This document shows, piece after piece, positions 1 through 5,301 of a stretch of 5,301 nt of DNA (position 1 is its first letter; each line of letters opens with the position of its first letter). A program made the translations under genes and the position numbers. The notes under the pieces were generated by a model. That model had not been told where the DNA came from. It did not search any database and saw nothing but the letters and a program-made list of their open reading frames with translations. The stretch comes from Candidatus Colimorpha onthohippi (GTDB lineage: Bacteria > Bacteroidota > Bacteroidia > Bacteroidales > P3): NCBI GenBank assembly GCA_018064565.1, contig JAGHVA010000209.1, positions 1-5,301 of the forward strand. Reading direction: 5' to 3'.

Positions 1-28
1 AGATACTATAATCCAAACTTATTAGAAT

Positions 29-532
29 ATGAAAAAAACATTATTTGTTGTAGCACTTGTTGTAATGAGTCTCGTATCTTTCGTGTCGTGCGAAAAAGAC
101 AGCGCTACTGATTCAAATTCAAATTCAGAAGAATCAGTAAAGGAATCAATTGTTGGCTTTTGGTTGGGAGAGAACGACTTTGTGTATGTGTTTTACGATG
201 ATGGGAGTTTCTCGTTGTTTAGTGGCGAAAGAGGGAATGATGGTTCGGGGACATCGGGTGGTTCGTTTTCAGGTACATCAGGTGGTTCATTTTCAGGCAC
301 ATCAGGTGGTTCGTTTTCAGGTACATCGGGTGGTTCATTCGGTGGTGATTATGGCTATGAATTATATTCTGGCTATTGGAAATACGATAATGGTAGCGTA
401 ATTGTTGATATGTATGCTATCCCAGGTTGGGATTATCATATTCAATGTGAGGTGATTGACATTACATCTAAGTCGTTGACAATTGTGTATGAAGGTAATG
501 AGACGGTGAAATGTTATAGGTGTAAAGATTGA
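29..532 (+). CDS. Small lipocalin-like lipoprotein with an octapeptide repeat insertion
   Basis: This is a 167-residue predicted lipoprotein of unknown function. Residues 1-20 form a signal peptide (MKKT start, hydrophobic core 5-19) ending in a lipobox-like SFVSC, so lipidation is predicted at Cys21 and the mature protein would be anchored in the envelope. A Ser/Asn/Glu-rich linker (22-40) follows. Then comes a pattern typical of Bacteroidota lipocalin-like domains: an opening strand IVGFWLG, then YVFYDDGSFSLFSG, and after an insertion GYWKYDNGSVIVDMY and SKSLTIVYEG. Between these halves, residues 74-104 are four copies of GTSGGSFS, the last ending GTSGGSFG. Cysteines 140, 162 and 165 lie in the C-terminal half. 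The family assignment rests on pattern only; no ligand can be named. Only 28 bp upstream are visible, with no recognisable TAnnTTTG promoter, so its operon status is unknown. It converges on panC. Confidence 0.85.
   Translation: MKKTLFVVALVVMSLVSFVSCEKDSATDSNSNSEESVKESIVGFWLGENDFVYVFYDDGSFSLFSGERGNDGSGTSGGSFSGTSGGSFSGTSGGSFSGTSGGSFGGDYGYELYSGYWKYDNGSVIVDMYAIPGWDYHIQCEVIDITSKSLTIVYEGNETVKCYRCKD
248..343 (+). repeat. In-frame 24-bp tandem repeat, four copies
   Basis: Four consecutive 24-bp units start at 248, 272, 296 and 320 and encode GTSGGSFS, with the last unit ending GTSGGSFG. Apart from the end of unit 4, the copies differ from one another only at third codon positions (for example GGG/GGT/GGC for the first Gly and TCG/TCA for Ser). 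The peptide has therefore been kept while the DNA drifted. The unit length is a multiple of three, so copy-number changes would preserve the reading frame. Confidence 0.95.
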
Positions 533-539
533 TAATCAT

Positions 540-560
540 ATTGCCAGATTTGCAGGCAAT
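540..560 (+). terminator. Stem-loop just after the lipoprotein gene, possible terminator
   Basis: ATTGCC (540-545) pairs with GGCAAT (555-560) around a 9-nt loop, starting 8 bp after the lipoprotein stop codon. No T-run follows directly; the nearest plus-strand T-tract is CCTTTTCT about 13 bp further on. This makes it a weak intrinsic terminator candidate, assigned mainly by position. Confidence 0.35.
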
Positions 561-583
561 TGATTAAAAATACCTTTTCTCGT

Positions 584-653
584 ATAACGATAGAGACGCA
601 CGGCCGTGCGTCTCTATTGTCGTTATGGCCGTGCGTCTCTATCGTCGTTATGG
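584..653. repeat. Palindromic REP-like element with an extra tandem half-copy
   Basis: Positions 590-617 form a perfect 28-bp palindrome (core AGACGCACGGCCGTGCGTCT) centred between 603 and 604. Pairing can extend through ATAAC (584-588) and GTTAT (622-626) if a 3-nt bulge is allowed. The right half plus its tail is a 25-bp unit at 602-626, repeated immediately at 627-651 with one mismatch (T618 versus C643) and followed by GG. The element fills the gap between two convergent genes, so it could end transcripts from both sides. GC-rich AGACGC...GCGTCT palindromes recall REP/MITE-type elements. That comparison is from general knowledge and was not searched. Confidence 0.8.
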
Positions 654-663
654 TTGAGAGCCT

Positions 664-1566
664 CTACCTGAAGCGAACCATATCTATCAGGCGTACGCCG
701 TCAAGCCATACCGCTATGCACCCTACTACCCCTTCTGCATCGCCCCAGTCTTCGATGGGTTGTAGCGTGCGGTCATCTACAATCTCAAAATACTCGGGTT
801 CAAACCGCAAGCCGTCAGGCTGTGGATTCACCTCATGGAATGAGGCGAGGGTGCTCAACACCCAGTCGATTACGCTCTCAATATCTTCATACTCTGACAT
901 CTCAACAGCTTGAGCAAGGGTATCGTAGATGGTTGGAGCTATGGTTCGTGCTGCCTGCGAAAGCCGCTTGTTGCGACTGGACAGCGCAAGTCCATCGTCA
1001 GCACGTACTATAGGGCAGGCAACCAGCTCGATAGGGTATTTAATCTGTTCCATCAGGTTGCGGATTACTGCTATCTGTTGGAAGTCTTTCTCGCCAAAAT
1101 AGGCTCGTTGGGGGTTTACAATATCAAACAGACGGCGTACCACTACCGCAACGCCGCTGAAATGACCTGGACGCCGAGGTCCCTCCATCACCTCTTCGAT
1201 TGGGCCAAAGTGGTAATCCTGCTTTACGAAACCAGCAGGATACATCTCGTCAACCGATGGAATTAAGACAAAGAGGTTCTCAAACCCCGCAGTAGCTTGA
1301 GTTATGAACTGCAAATCCTCGTCAACGGTGCGCGGATATTTAGCTAAATCCTCCTGGTTGTTGAACTGAATCGGGTTCACAAAAATGGAGATAACTACAG
1401 CATCGTTCTCAGACACTGCCCGAGTTATCAGCGACAAGTGCCCTTCATGTAATGCTCCCATGGTGGGTACCAATCCTAATGAGAAAGGAGTGTTGGCGTC
1501 TTGATACTTTTGGCGTGTCTTGTTTAAAGCGGCTTGCAAATCAGCAACAGTGGTAAATGTTTGCAT
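664..1566 (-). CDS. panC: Pantothenate synthetase (pantoate--beta-alanine ligase)
   Basis: PanC condenses D-pantoate with beta-alanine using ATP, through a pantoyl-adenylate intermediate. This is the last step of vitamin B5 synthesis and feeds coenzyme A; the enzyme is cytosolic. The signature blocks are all present: PTMGALHEGHLSL (34-46, HxGH nucleotide-binding motif at 40-43), FVNPIQFNNQEDLAKYPRT (62-80, pantoate binding), GHFSGVAVVV (134-143), YFGEKDFQQ (156-164) and IVRADDGLALSSRN (186-199, KMSKS-like SSRN). The length of 300 residues is close to the usual 280-300, and the gene appears intact. The ATG is followed at once by the conserved N-terminal helix region, which supports this start. 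It is the last gene of a minus-strand cluster, 68 bp after the membrane-protein gene. No TAnnTTTG element was seen in that gap, so read-through transcription is likely. panB and panD are not in the window. Confidence 0.98.
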   Translation of the reverse strand: MQTFTTVADLQAALNKTRQKYQDANTPFSLGLVPTMGALHEGHLSLITRAVSENDAVVISIFVNPIQFNNQEDLAKYPRTVDEDLQFITQATAGFENLFVLIPSVDEMYPAGFVKQDYHFGPIEEVMEGPRRPGHFSGVAVVVRRLFDIVNPQRAYFGEKDFQQIAVIRNLMEQIKYPIELVACPIVRADDGLALSSRNKRLSQAARTIAPTIYDTLAQAVEMSEYEDIESVIDWVLSTLASFHEVNPQPDGLRFEPEYFEIVDDRTLQPIEDWGDAEGVVGCIAVWLDGVRLIDMVRFR

Positions 1567-1590
1567 GATGTTTATGGTTTGACGGGTTAG

Positions 1591-1637
1591 AGGTAACTCC
1601 GAAAAATTGATTTTATATGTGTTACCTATATGTGTTA
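1591..1637 (-). other. Inverted repeat plus 11-bp direct repeat in the panC leader
   Basis: AGGTAAC (1591-1597) and GTTACCT (1621-1627) form a 7-bp inverted repeat with a 23-nt interior. That interior can itself pair weakly (AAAA 1603-1606 with TTTT 1611-1614). Overlapping this, TATATGTGTTA occurs twice, at 1614-1624 and 1627-1637, separated by CC. The second copy includes the stop codon of the upstream membrane-protein gene. In the minus-strand transcript the hairpin would sit about 24 nt before the panC start. It could be a processing, attenuation or operator site, or have no role. Confidence 0.4.
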
Positions 1638-2156
1638 TTTTCGATTTGACTCATCGTCATCATCAATCTCCTCATAGTCGGCATAGGTGTAAGTGTCGTC
1701 CTCGCTGTCAAGCATACGGTGTAGGTTGCCATCAATGTCGTTATCGCGAGGGTTGTAATGGGGGCGGCGCATGGATTGGTTAGGAAGTTCCAGCAGATAG
1801 CCTATCAAGGTGAGCAGCAGTCCGAATAGTACTGCTGTGCCAAAACCATCTACATGGAACGAATGGACTAACCCTGCAGCGAGTGTGATGATGAGTGCGT
1901 TGACAACCAACAGAAACAATCCCATGGAGAGAATTGTGAACGGCAGCGTAATCACGATGAGTATGGGGCGGATAAAATTGTTGAGCAGTGAGATTACCAG
2001 CCCTGTTAAGATGGCACTTCCAAGGGTGTCAAACCGAACACCAGGCAGGATCCAATCGCATAGGAGCGAGGCTAATGTCATAACGATGACTTGTGCCAGA
2101 AAGCCCCATTTGCCTGAATATCTCGGACTGCGAATTATAATTTTTTTGATAGCCAT
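1635..2156 (-). CDS. Phage-holin-4 superfamily (YvlD-like) membrane protein with acidic tail
   Basis: This 173-residue integral membrane protein has about four predicted helices (roughly 18-37, 45-62, 66-98 with a possible break near 78, and 105-122). It carries the family hallmark LLNNFIRPILIVITLPFTIL (57-76), followed by GLFLLVVNALII (79-90). This matches the widespread four-helix family annotated as phage holin family 4 or YvlD. Despite the name, most members are ordinary chromosomal genes of unknown function, and nothing phage-like surrounds this one. Residues 125-173 form a hydrophilic tail that turns strongly acidic (EEIDDDDE near 164-171); such a tail is not needed for the family fold and is probably cytoplasmic or disordered. 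The gene starts 15 bp after the YciO-like gene ends, which implies co-transcription. Family assignment is firm; the function is unknown. Confidence 0.88.
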   Translation of the reverse strand: MAIKKIIIRSPRYSGKWGFLAQVIVMTLASLLCDWILPGVRFDTLGSAILTGLVISLLNNFIRPILIVITLPFTILSMGLFLLVVNALIITLAAGLVHSFHVDGFGTAVLFGLLLTLIGYLLELPNQSMRRPHYNPRDNDIDGNLHRMLDSEDDTYTYADYEEIDDDDESNRK

Positions 2157-2171
2157 AGTTGCTTTGAAAAA

Positions 2172-2792
2172 TCAAGAGTTAATCATTCCTTTGCCTTGCC
2201 TTATGATGTCGAATTGCCCACTGGTGCAATCTACTACGGTGGAGGGTTCGTCAAATCCGATACCACCGTCAACAACAATAGTTACATCCCGACCAAAAAC
2301 CTCGTGAATAAGTTCGGGGTCGGTAATATATTCGACTTCGGTCTCGTCATTGAGTCTGCGTACAGAGGTAGAGACCAATGGCGTGCCAACGGCCTCGATG
2401 ATAGCGCGGCAAATCTCGTTGTCAGGCACACGCACACCAATGCTTTTGTTTTGGTTTTGATAGTTGCGCGGCACGTTGTTGTTGGCATCTAAGATAAAGG
2501 TAAAAGGACCAGGAAGCGAGGCTTTGAGAAGTGCAAAGGTGTCGCGCGACAACGGCCGGACATGTTCGCTCAACTGACTCAGTGAGTCGCAGAGCAGTGA
2601 ATACCGAGCCTGCTTGACACTGAACCCTTTGAGTTGTGCAATCTGCTGAACCGCTTTGGGATGATCTTTGCCTGCCACAAAGGCATAGATGGTGTCGGTA
2701 GGGATGATGGCAACACCCCCATCAGCCAGTATGTTGGCAACTTTGCGCACCTCACGCTCGTTAGGATTTTGGGGGTAAATCTTTGTAATCAT
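2172..2792 (-). CDS. YrdC-fold protein, YciO-like (Sua5/YciO/YrdC family)
   Basis: This 206-residue protein covers a complete YrdC/Sua5 domain: ADGGVAIIPTDTIYAF (23-38, nucleotide-pocket PTDT-Y motif), LPGPFTFIL (93-101), SIGVRVPDN (117-125), GTPLVSTS (136-143) and PSTVVDCTSG (183-192). TsaC/Sua5 members make threonylcarbamoyl-AMP for the tRNA t6A modification, and automated annotation will often name this gene L-threonylcarbamoyladenylate synthase. However, the signature tetrad KxR plus SxN is incomplete. After K55 the Arg position is F57 (KGF), and after S143 the Asn position is R145 (STSVR instead of STSAN). Length and these changes resemble E. coli YciO, whose exact role is unsettled. It is the first gene of the minus-strand cluster and has a TAnnTTTG element upstream. 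Family certain; a t6A role is doubtful. Confidence 0.93.
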   Translation of the reverse strand: MITKIYPQNPNEREVRKVANILADGGVAIIPTDTIYAFVAGKDHPKAVQQIAQLKGFSVKQARYSLLCDSLSQLSEHVRPLSRDTFALLKASLPGPFTFILDANNNVPRNYQNQNKSIGVRVPDNEICRAIIEAVGTPLVSTSVRRLNDETEVEYITDPELIHEVFGRDVTIVVDGGIGFDEPSTVVDCTSGQFDIIRQGKGMINS

Positions 2793-2821
2793 TGCTCAAA
2801 ATGGGAGATAAAAAAACCGTG

Positions 2822-2829
2822 CAAAAGTA
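2822..2829 (-). promoter_or_regulatory. Bacteroidota -7 element for the minus-strand operon
   Basis: The minus strand reads TACTTTTG, an exact match to the Bacteroidota -7 consensus TAnnTTTG. Transcription would begin near 2816 and leave a leader of about 23 nt before the YciO-like ATG at 2792. No convincing TTTG -33 element at standard spacing was found; the nearest TTG (2847-2845) is only 15 nt upstream. Confidence 0.6.
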
Positions 2830-2870
2830 CTAATTATTTAGTAGCAATCGAAAAAATCGACAAAAAAATG

Positions 2871-2878
2871 TATTTTTG
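2871..2878 (+). promoter_or_regulatory. Bacteroidota -7 element for the LamG surface-protein gene
   Basis: The plus strand reads TATTTTTG, an exact TAnnTTTG match. Transcription would begin near 2884, giving a leader of about 60 nt before the ATG at 2944. The region 19-21 nt upstream is A-rich and lacks a TTTG -33 box, so the promoter may be weak or activator-dependent. Confidence 0.55.
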
Positions 2879-2943
2879 CAATGGCACATTGTGTGGCCTG
2901 TGGATTTATGCAGGTCATGCACTGCTTTGATATTGTTATAGAT

Positions 2944-5301
2944 ATGAGACTTTTTGCACTCTTTGTCCTTTTTTTACTTTCTGCCGCTTGTGTTGTATCG
3001 CAGACGGTTCCGACCAATGGGTTGGTAGCTTATTACCCGTTTAGCGGCAATGCCAACGACCAGTCGGGCAATGGTAATCATGGCGTTTTGGAATCTGTGG
3101 TTGGTGGCTCTTTGCCATCGCTTACTACCGATAGGTTCGGCAACGCAGCGTCGGCTTATAAATTTGGTGGGTTTAACAATCCTAACTGGATTCGTGTGGC
3201 AAACAATAGTGCTTTACGTTTCAGCAGTGCGAAGTCGATATCGTTCTGGATGCTTATCAATACCAATGAGGGTGCTTCGGATACAAATTGCTACATGACA
3301 TTGGCTAATAACGGCGTGGGCATGGTTCCTATATCCAAGGGTGGCGACGGTGAATGCTATACTCCATCGGGTTGGCGAATCCAGACTACTTTGACCAATG
3401 GGACGCTTAAAGTGGATTATACCAACACGAATGAGGGTATATTGATGTTGAACAACAATTGTTTGACCAACTACAACTGCTATTCAATTAATCAGTGGAT
3501 TCACTGCGTTTATACGCTGAGTTCAGACCGCAAGCAGAAGTTATACATCAATGGCGTGCTGTATCAAGGTGAAGGTATAACTAAAGACGCTGCAACAAGT
3601 TTTGCAAAAGCCAATCTGGCTGATTTAATAATTGGTCGTATCGACACGTTAGATGACCCTACAGCTTGGAATCGTTACCGTGCGTTTTCGGGCAAGATTG
3701 ATGATATTGCAATTTATAACAGGGAGTTGACTTACGATGAGGTTCGCGGGTTGTATGGCAGGTATGTTGACCCACTGGCTACCGAGAATACGATTCATGT
3801 GTCGGGTGTGGATGTCGTAAATCCATGTGGGCAAACCATGGGAACTATCACGTTCAATACACGTCCACAGTCAGGTGTTACCTACAAGTATTCGCTTTCG
3901 TCAACGGTTGACGTGCAATCATCGAATGTATTACGTGCAGGTCCAGGCACCTACCATTGCTACATAGTAAGCGATTGTGGCTTGTGGGATACGGTTATCA
4001 CACTACAATGCGATTGTGCAAGCGACCCCTCGCTTACCTCATACGACACGGTGTGTCCGCATGAGTCGGGTACACGGGGATCGATAGTAACTATCGCTGA
4101 TCATAATTTTGAGGGTTATGCTACGCAGAATAAATGGACTAAAGATGGCTTCTGGGATGTGGGGTCGGGAGAGGACAACTATATATGGATGGGTCTCGAT
4201 GACCCCAATTTTCGTGCCCATGGAGGCAGCAGAGCTTACTTCTGCTCCAACCTGCAAACGGGTTCAATGAGTACCTCTTTCCCATCTACAACATCCGATT
4301 TGATTTCCACAGGAATCAATATCCAGTACGACCCTTCAAGGGTGCCTATCACGCTGTCGTTTTATTACTTTGCAAGTGCGTTCTCCAGTACGCTTGCGGG
4401 CAATTGTTACAACACCGTCAAGCTCTATTACGCTACTACTGGCAGCGGACCTTGGAATCAGTTGTGGACTTCGGGCGGTGGCTCTGTGCCCTCCTGGACG
4501 CAGGCTTCTGTATCGCTGTCTGCCTTGCCCAGCAGCGGCACCTATTACTTCAAAATCGAGTGCTCGGGCAACGGCTACTGCGCAGGTTTCGACGACTTCA
4601 AAATCGTAGCCGACCCCCGTGTAACCATACCCCCGCAGGTAACAAATGCTAATTTCCCTGTGGCTTGCCGTAGCGAATATATGGGCAATGGCCTCTATAC
4701 CTACTACTATGGCGACTCTACAGTGAGGGAGGAAAGGGTGCTGGAAAATACCGGCTTGTGTCCTGTAACGGAGGTGAAATTGTGGTATATAAAGCCTGTA
4801 ACGGTGTCGGAGCAGTCGGTTACTTCGCCCTTATCATATACTTGGAACGGTAGGACTTACAATACAGACGGTGTATATCAAAAAACAGGATTGCGCAACC
4901 ATTGGGGGTGCGATAGCACCGCCAAACTCAACCTGCACATCGCCTTGGACAATACCGGCGATACCTTCGCAACCGCTTGCGACAATTTTACTTGGTATGG
5001 CGAAACCTTCTACCGTTCTACTCAGGTAGAACATAACGTAGGCCTCAACCAGTATGGCGGCGATAGTATCGTAACCCTCCATCTCACACTCTCCTCAAGC
5101 TATTATCACGACAGTTTGATATTGAATTGCGGTCCCTATCGCTGGTATAGCGAACTCGTTGAGCGCGATACAGTAGTAAGCAGGAAATTTATGTCGGTGG
5201 GTGGTTGCGATAGTGTAATCCACCGTAGGATATTGATATTTGAGGATGATGAGGTGGTTGTAGATGATTCAGTGTGTGAGGGCGACCTCTATCTGTATAG
5301 A
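2944..5301 (+). CDS. Large secreted multidomain LamG/jelly-roll repeat protein, 3' end cut off by the window
   Basis: The frame stays open for 786 codons to the window edge, so the C-terminus is missing. Residues 1-19 are a signal peptide (MRLFALFVLFLLSAACVVS), probably cut before Gln20. LSAAC resembles a lipobox, but Ser at -3 makes this less likely. Residues 26-272 form a LamG/concanavalin-like domain, opening with GLVAYYPFSGNANDQSGNGNHG-type sequence (start GLVAYYPFSG) and closing with GKIDDIAIYNRELTYDEVRG. Residues 284-356 resemble a SprB-type Ig-like module (NPCGQTMGTITF, then AGPGTYHCYIVSDCG). Residues 386-555 resemble a MAM or cleaved-adhesin jelly-roll (NFEGYATQNKW near the start, CAGFDDFKI at the end). 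From 573 onward there are about 50-residue repeats. No catalytic motif is visible. Adhesion or glycan binding at the cell surface is inferred. Export by the type IX system is plausible, but the sorting domain would lie beyond the window. Confidence 0.88.
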   Translation, partial: MRLFALFVLFLLSAACVVSQTVPTNGLVAYYPFSGNANDQSGNGNHGVLESVVGGSLPSLTTDRFGNAASAYKFGGFNNPNWIRVANNSALRFSSAKSISFWMLINTNEGASDTNCYMTLANNGVGMVPISKGGDGECYTPSGWRIQTTLTNGTLKVDYTNTNEGILMLNNNCLTNYNCYSINQWIHCVYTLSSDRKQKLYINGVLYQGEGITKDAATSFAKANLADLIIGRIDTLDDPTAWNRYRAFSGKIDDIAIYNRELTYDEVRGLYGRYVDPLATENTIHVSGVDVVNPCGQTMGTITFNTRPQSGVTYKYSLSSTVDVQSSNVLRAGPGTYHCYIVSDCGLWDTVITLQCDCASDPSLTSYDTVCPHESGTRGSIVTIADHNFEGYATQNKWTKDGFWDVGSGEDNYIWMGLDDPNFRAHGGSRAYFCSNLQTGSMSTSFPSTTSDLISTGINIQYDPSRVPITLSFYYFASAFSSTLAGNCYNTVKLYYATTGSGPWNQLWTSGGGSVPSWTQASVSLSALPSSGTYYFKIECSGNGYCAGFDDFKIVADPRVTIPPQVTNANFPVACRSEYMGNGLYTYYYGDSTVREERVLENTGLCPVTEVKLWYIKPVTVSEQSVTSPLSYTWNGRTYNTDGVYQKTGLRNHWGCDSTAKLNLHIALDNTGDTFATACDNFTWYGETFYRSTQVEHNVGLNQYGGDSIVTLHLTLSSSYYHDSLILNCGPYRWYSELVERDTVVSRKFMSVGGCDSVIHRRILIFEDDEVVVDDSVCEGDLYLYR
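4660..5301 (+). repeat. About 50-residue 'CDS' repeats in the surface protein
   Basis: Four units and the start of a fifth can be aligned at residues about 573-622, 623-675, 676-724, 725-775 and 776 onward. The pattern is C-x(n)-YxWYG/Y-(20-25)-GGCDS-hxLxL. Clear examples are ACDNFTWYGETFY with GGDSIVTLHLTL, NCGPYRWYSE with GGCDSVIHRRILI, and YTWNGRTY with WGCDSTAKLNLHI. The first unit is the most diverged (CRSEYMGNGLYTYYYG, with LCPVTEVKLW). Unit five begins SVCEGDLYLYR and is cut by the window edge. The DNA has diverged too far for this to be recent duplication. Similar repeats are common in Bacteroidota surface proteins. Confidence 0.75.

Larger units (their letters stand above)
2793..2943. 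promoter_or_regulatory. Divergent intergenic region between the YciO-like and LamG genes
   Basis: These 151 AT-rich bases separate two outward-facing genes and contain no supported gene. Two TAnnTTTG elements lie 41 bp apart in opposite orientation (annotated separately). The plus-strand leader also holds a weak hairpin (GGCCTG 2895-2900 with CAGGTC 2911-2916, one G-T pair). No Shine-Dalgarno sequence precedes either start codon. Confidence 0.7.

Noticed and set aside
7..12. TATAAT just upstream of the lipoprotein gene
   Set aside because: This is the E. coli-type -10 box, while the primary sigma factor in this phylum prefers TAnnTTTG. Too little upstream sequence is visible, and the position is too close to the start codon to call a promoter.
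150..401. Second open frame over the lipoprotein gene with its own periodic peptide
   Set aside because: Its repeats are simply the 24-bp DNA repeat read in another frame. It lacks domain content and start context, whereas the main frame has a signal peptide and third-position drift.
602..651. Possible CRISPR-like direct repeats
   Set aside because: Only two 25-bp copies lie directly adjacent with no spacer, and no cas genes are present.
560..1266. Plus-strand open frames opposite panC
   Set aside because: They lie antisense to a strongly conserved enzyme and show no recognisable domains.
1635..2156. Holin family name as a sign of a prophage
   Set aside because: The family is broadly chromosomal, and no endolysin, structural, integrase or other phage gene is nearby.
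2895..2916. Hairpin GGCCTG / CAGGTC in the leader of the large surface-protein gene
   Set aside because: It has only six pairs including one G-T and a 10-nt loop, with no match to a known riboswitch or leader element. Chance is a sufficient explanation.
2977..2991. Lipobox-like LSAAC in the signal peptide of the large protein
   Set aside because: Ser at -3 is a poor fit, and the following VVS-Q is a typical signal peptidase I site, so a lipoprotein call is less likely.

Overview
The window looks like chromosomal DNA from a member of the Bacteroidota, most likely the order Bacteroidales. Four things support this. Exact TAnnTTTG promoter elements lie in the divergent intergenic region. Start codons lack clear Shine-Dalgarno sequences. 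There is a small secreted lipoprotein of lipocalin-like type. At the right end is a large secreted LamG-type protein with cysteine-containing 'CDS' repeats, a style common in surface proteins of this phylum. The organism cannot be placed more finely from the sequence alone.

Layout. A plus-strand gene (29-532) encodes a small lipoprotein with four octapeptide repeats inserted in its domain. It converges on a three-gene minus-strand cluster. The 131-bp gap between them (533-663) holds a small stem-loop, a perfect 28-bp palindrome, and a second tandem copy of that palindrome's right half. The minus-strand cluster, in transcription order, is a YrdC-fold protein of the YciO type (2792-2172), a four-helix membrane protein of the phage-holin-4/YvlD type (2156-1635), and pantothenate synthetase panC (1566-664). 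The first two genes are only 15 bp apart. The gap to panC is 68 bp and contains an inverted repeat and an 11-bp direct repeat. A 151-bp divergent region (2793-2943) carries back-to-back TAnnTTTG elements, one for each direction. From 2944 to the end of the window a single open frame of 786 codons runs off the edge. It encodes a secreted multidomain protein: signal peptide, LamG jelly-roll, a SprB-like Ig-fold module, a second MAM-like jelly-roll, then about 50-residue repeats.

How the genes fit together. The minus-strand genes look like a housekeeping operon (coenzyme A precursor synthesis plus two accessory proteins), although their functions have no obvious link. The two plus-strand genes are envelope or surface proteins and probably independent units. 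No phage, CRISPR, tRNA, rRNA or insertion sequence was seen. I do not see a clearly new multi-gene system. The observations most worth a second look are the loss of two of the four TsaC signature residues in the YrdC-fold protein, the complementary cysteine losses in the surface-protein repeats, the palindrome plus half-copy element, and the repeat insertion in the lipoprotein.
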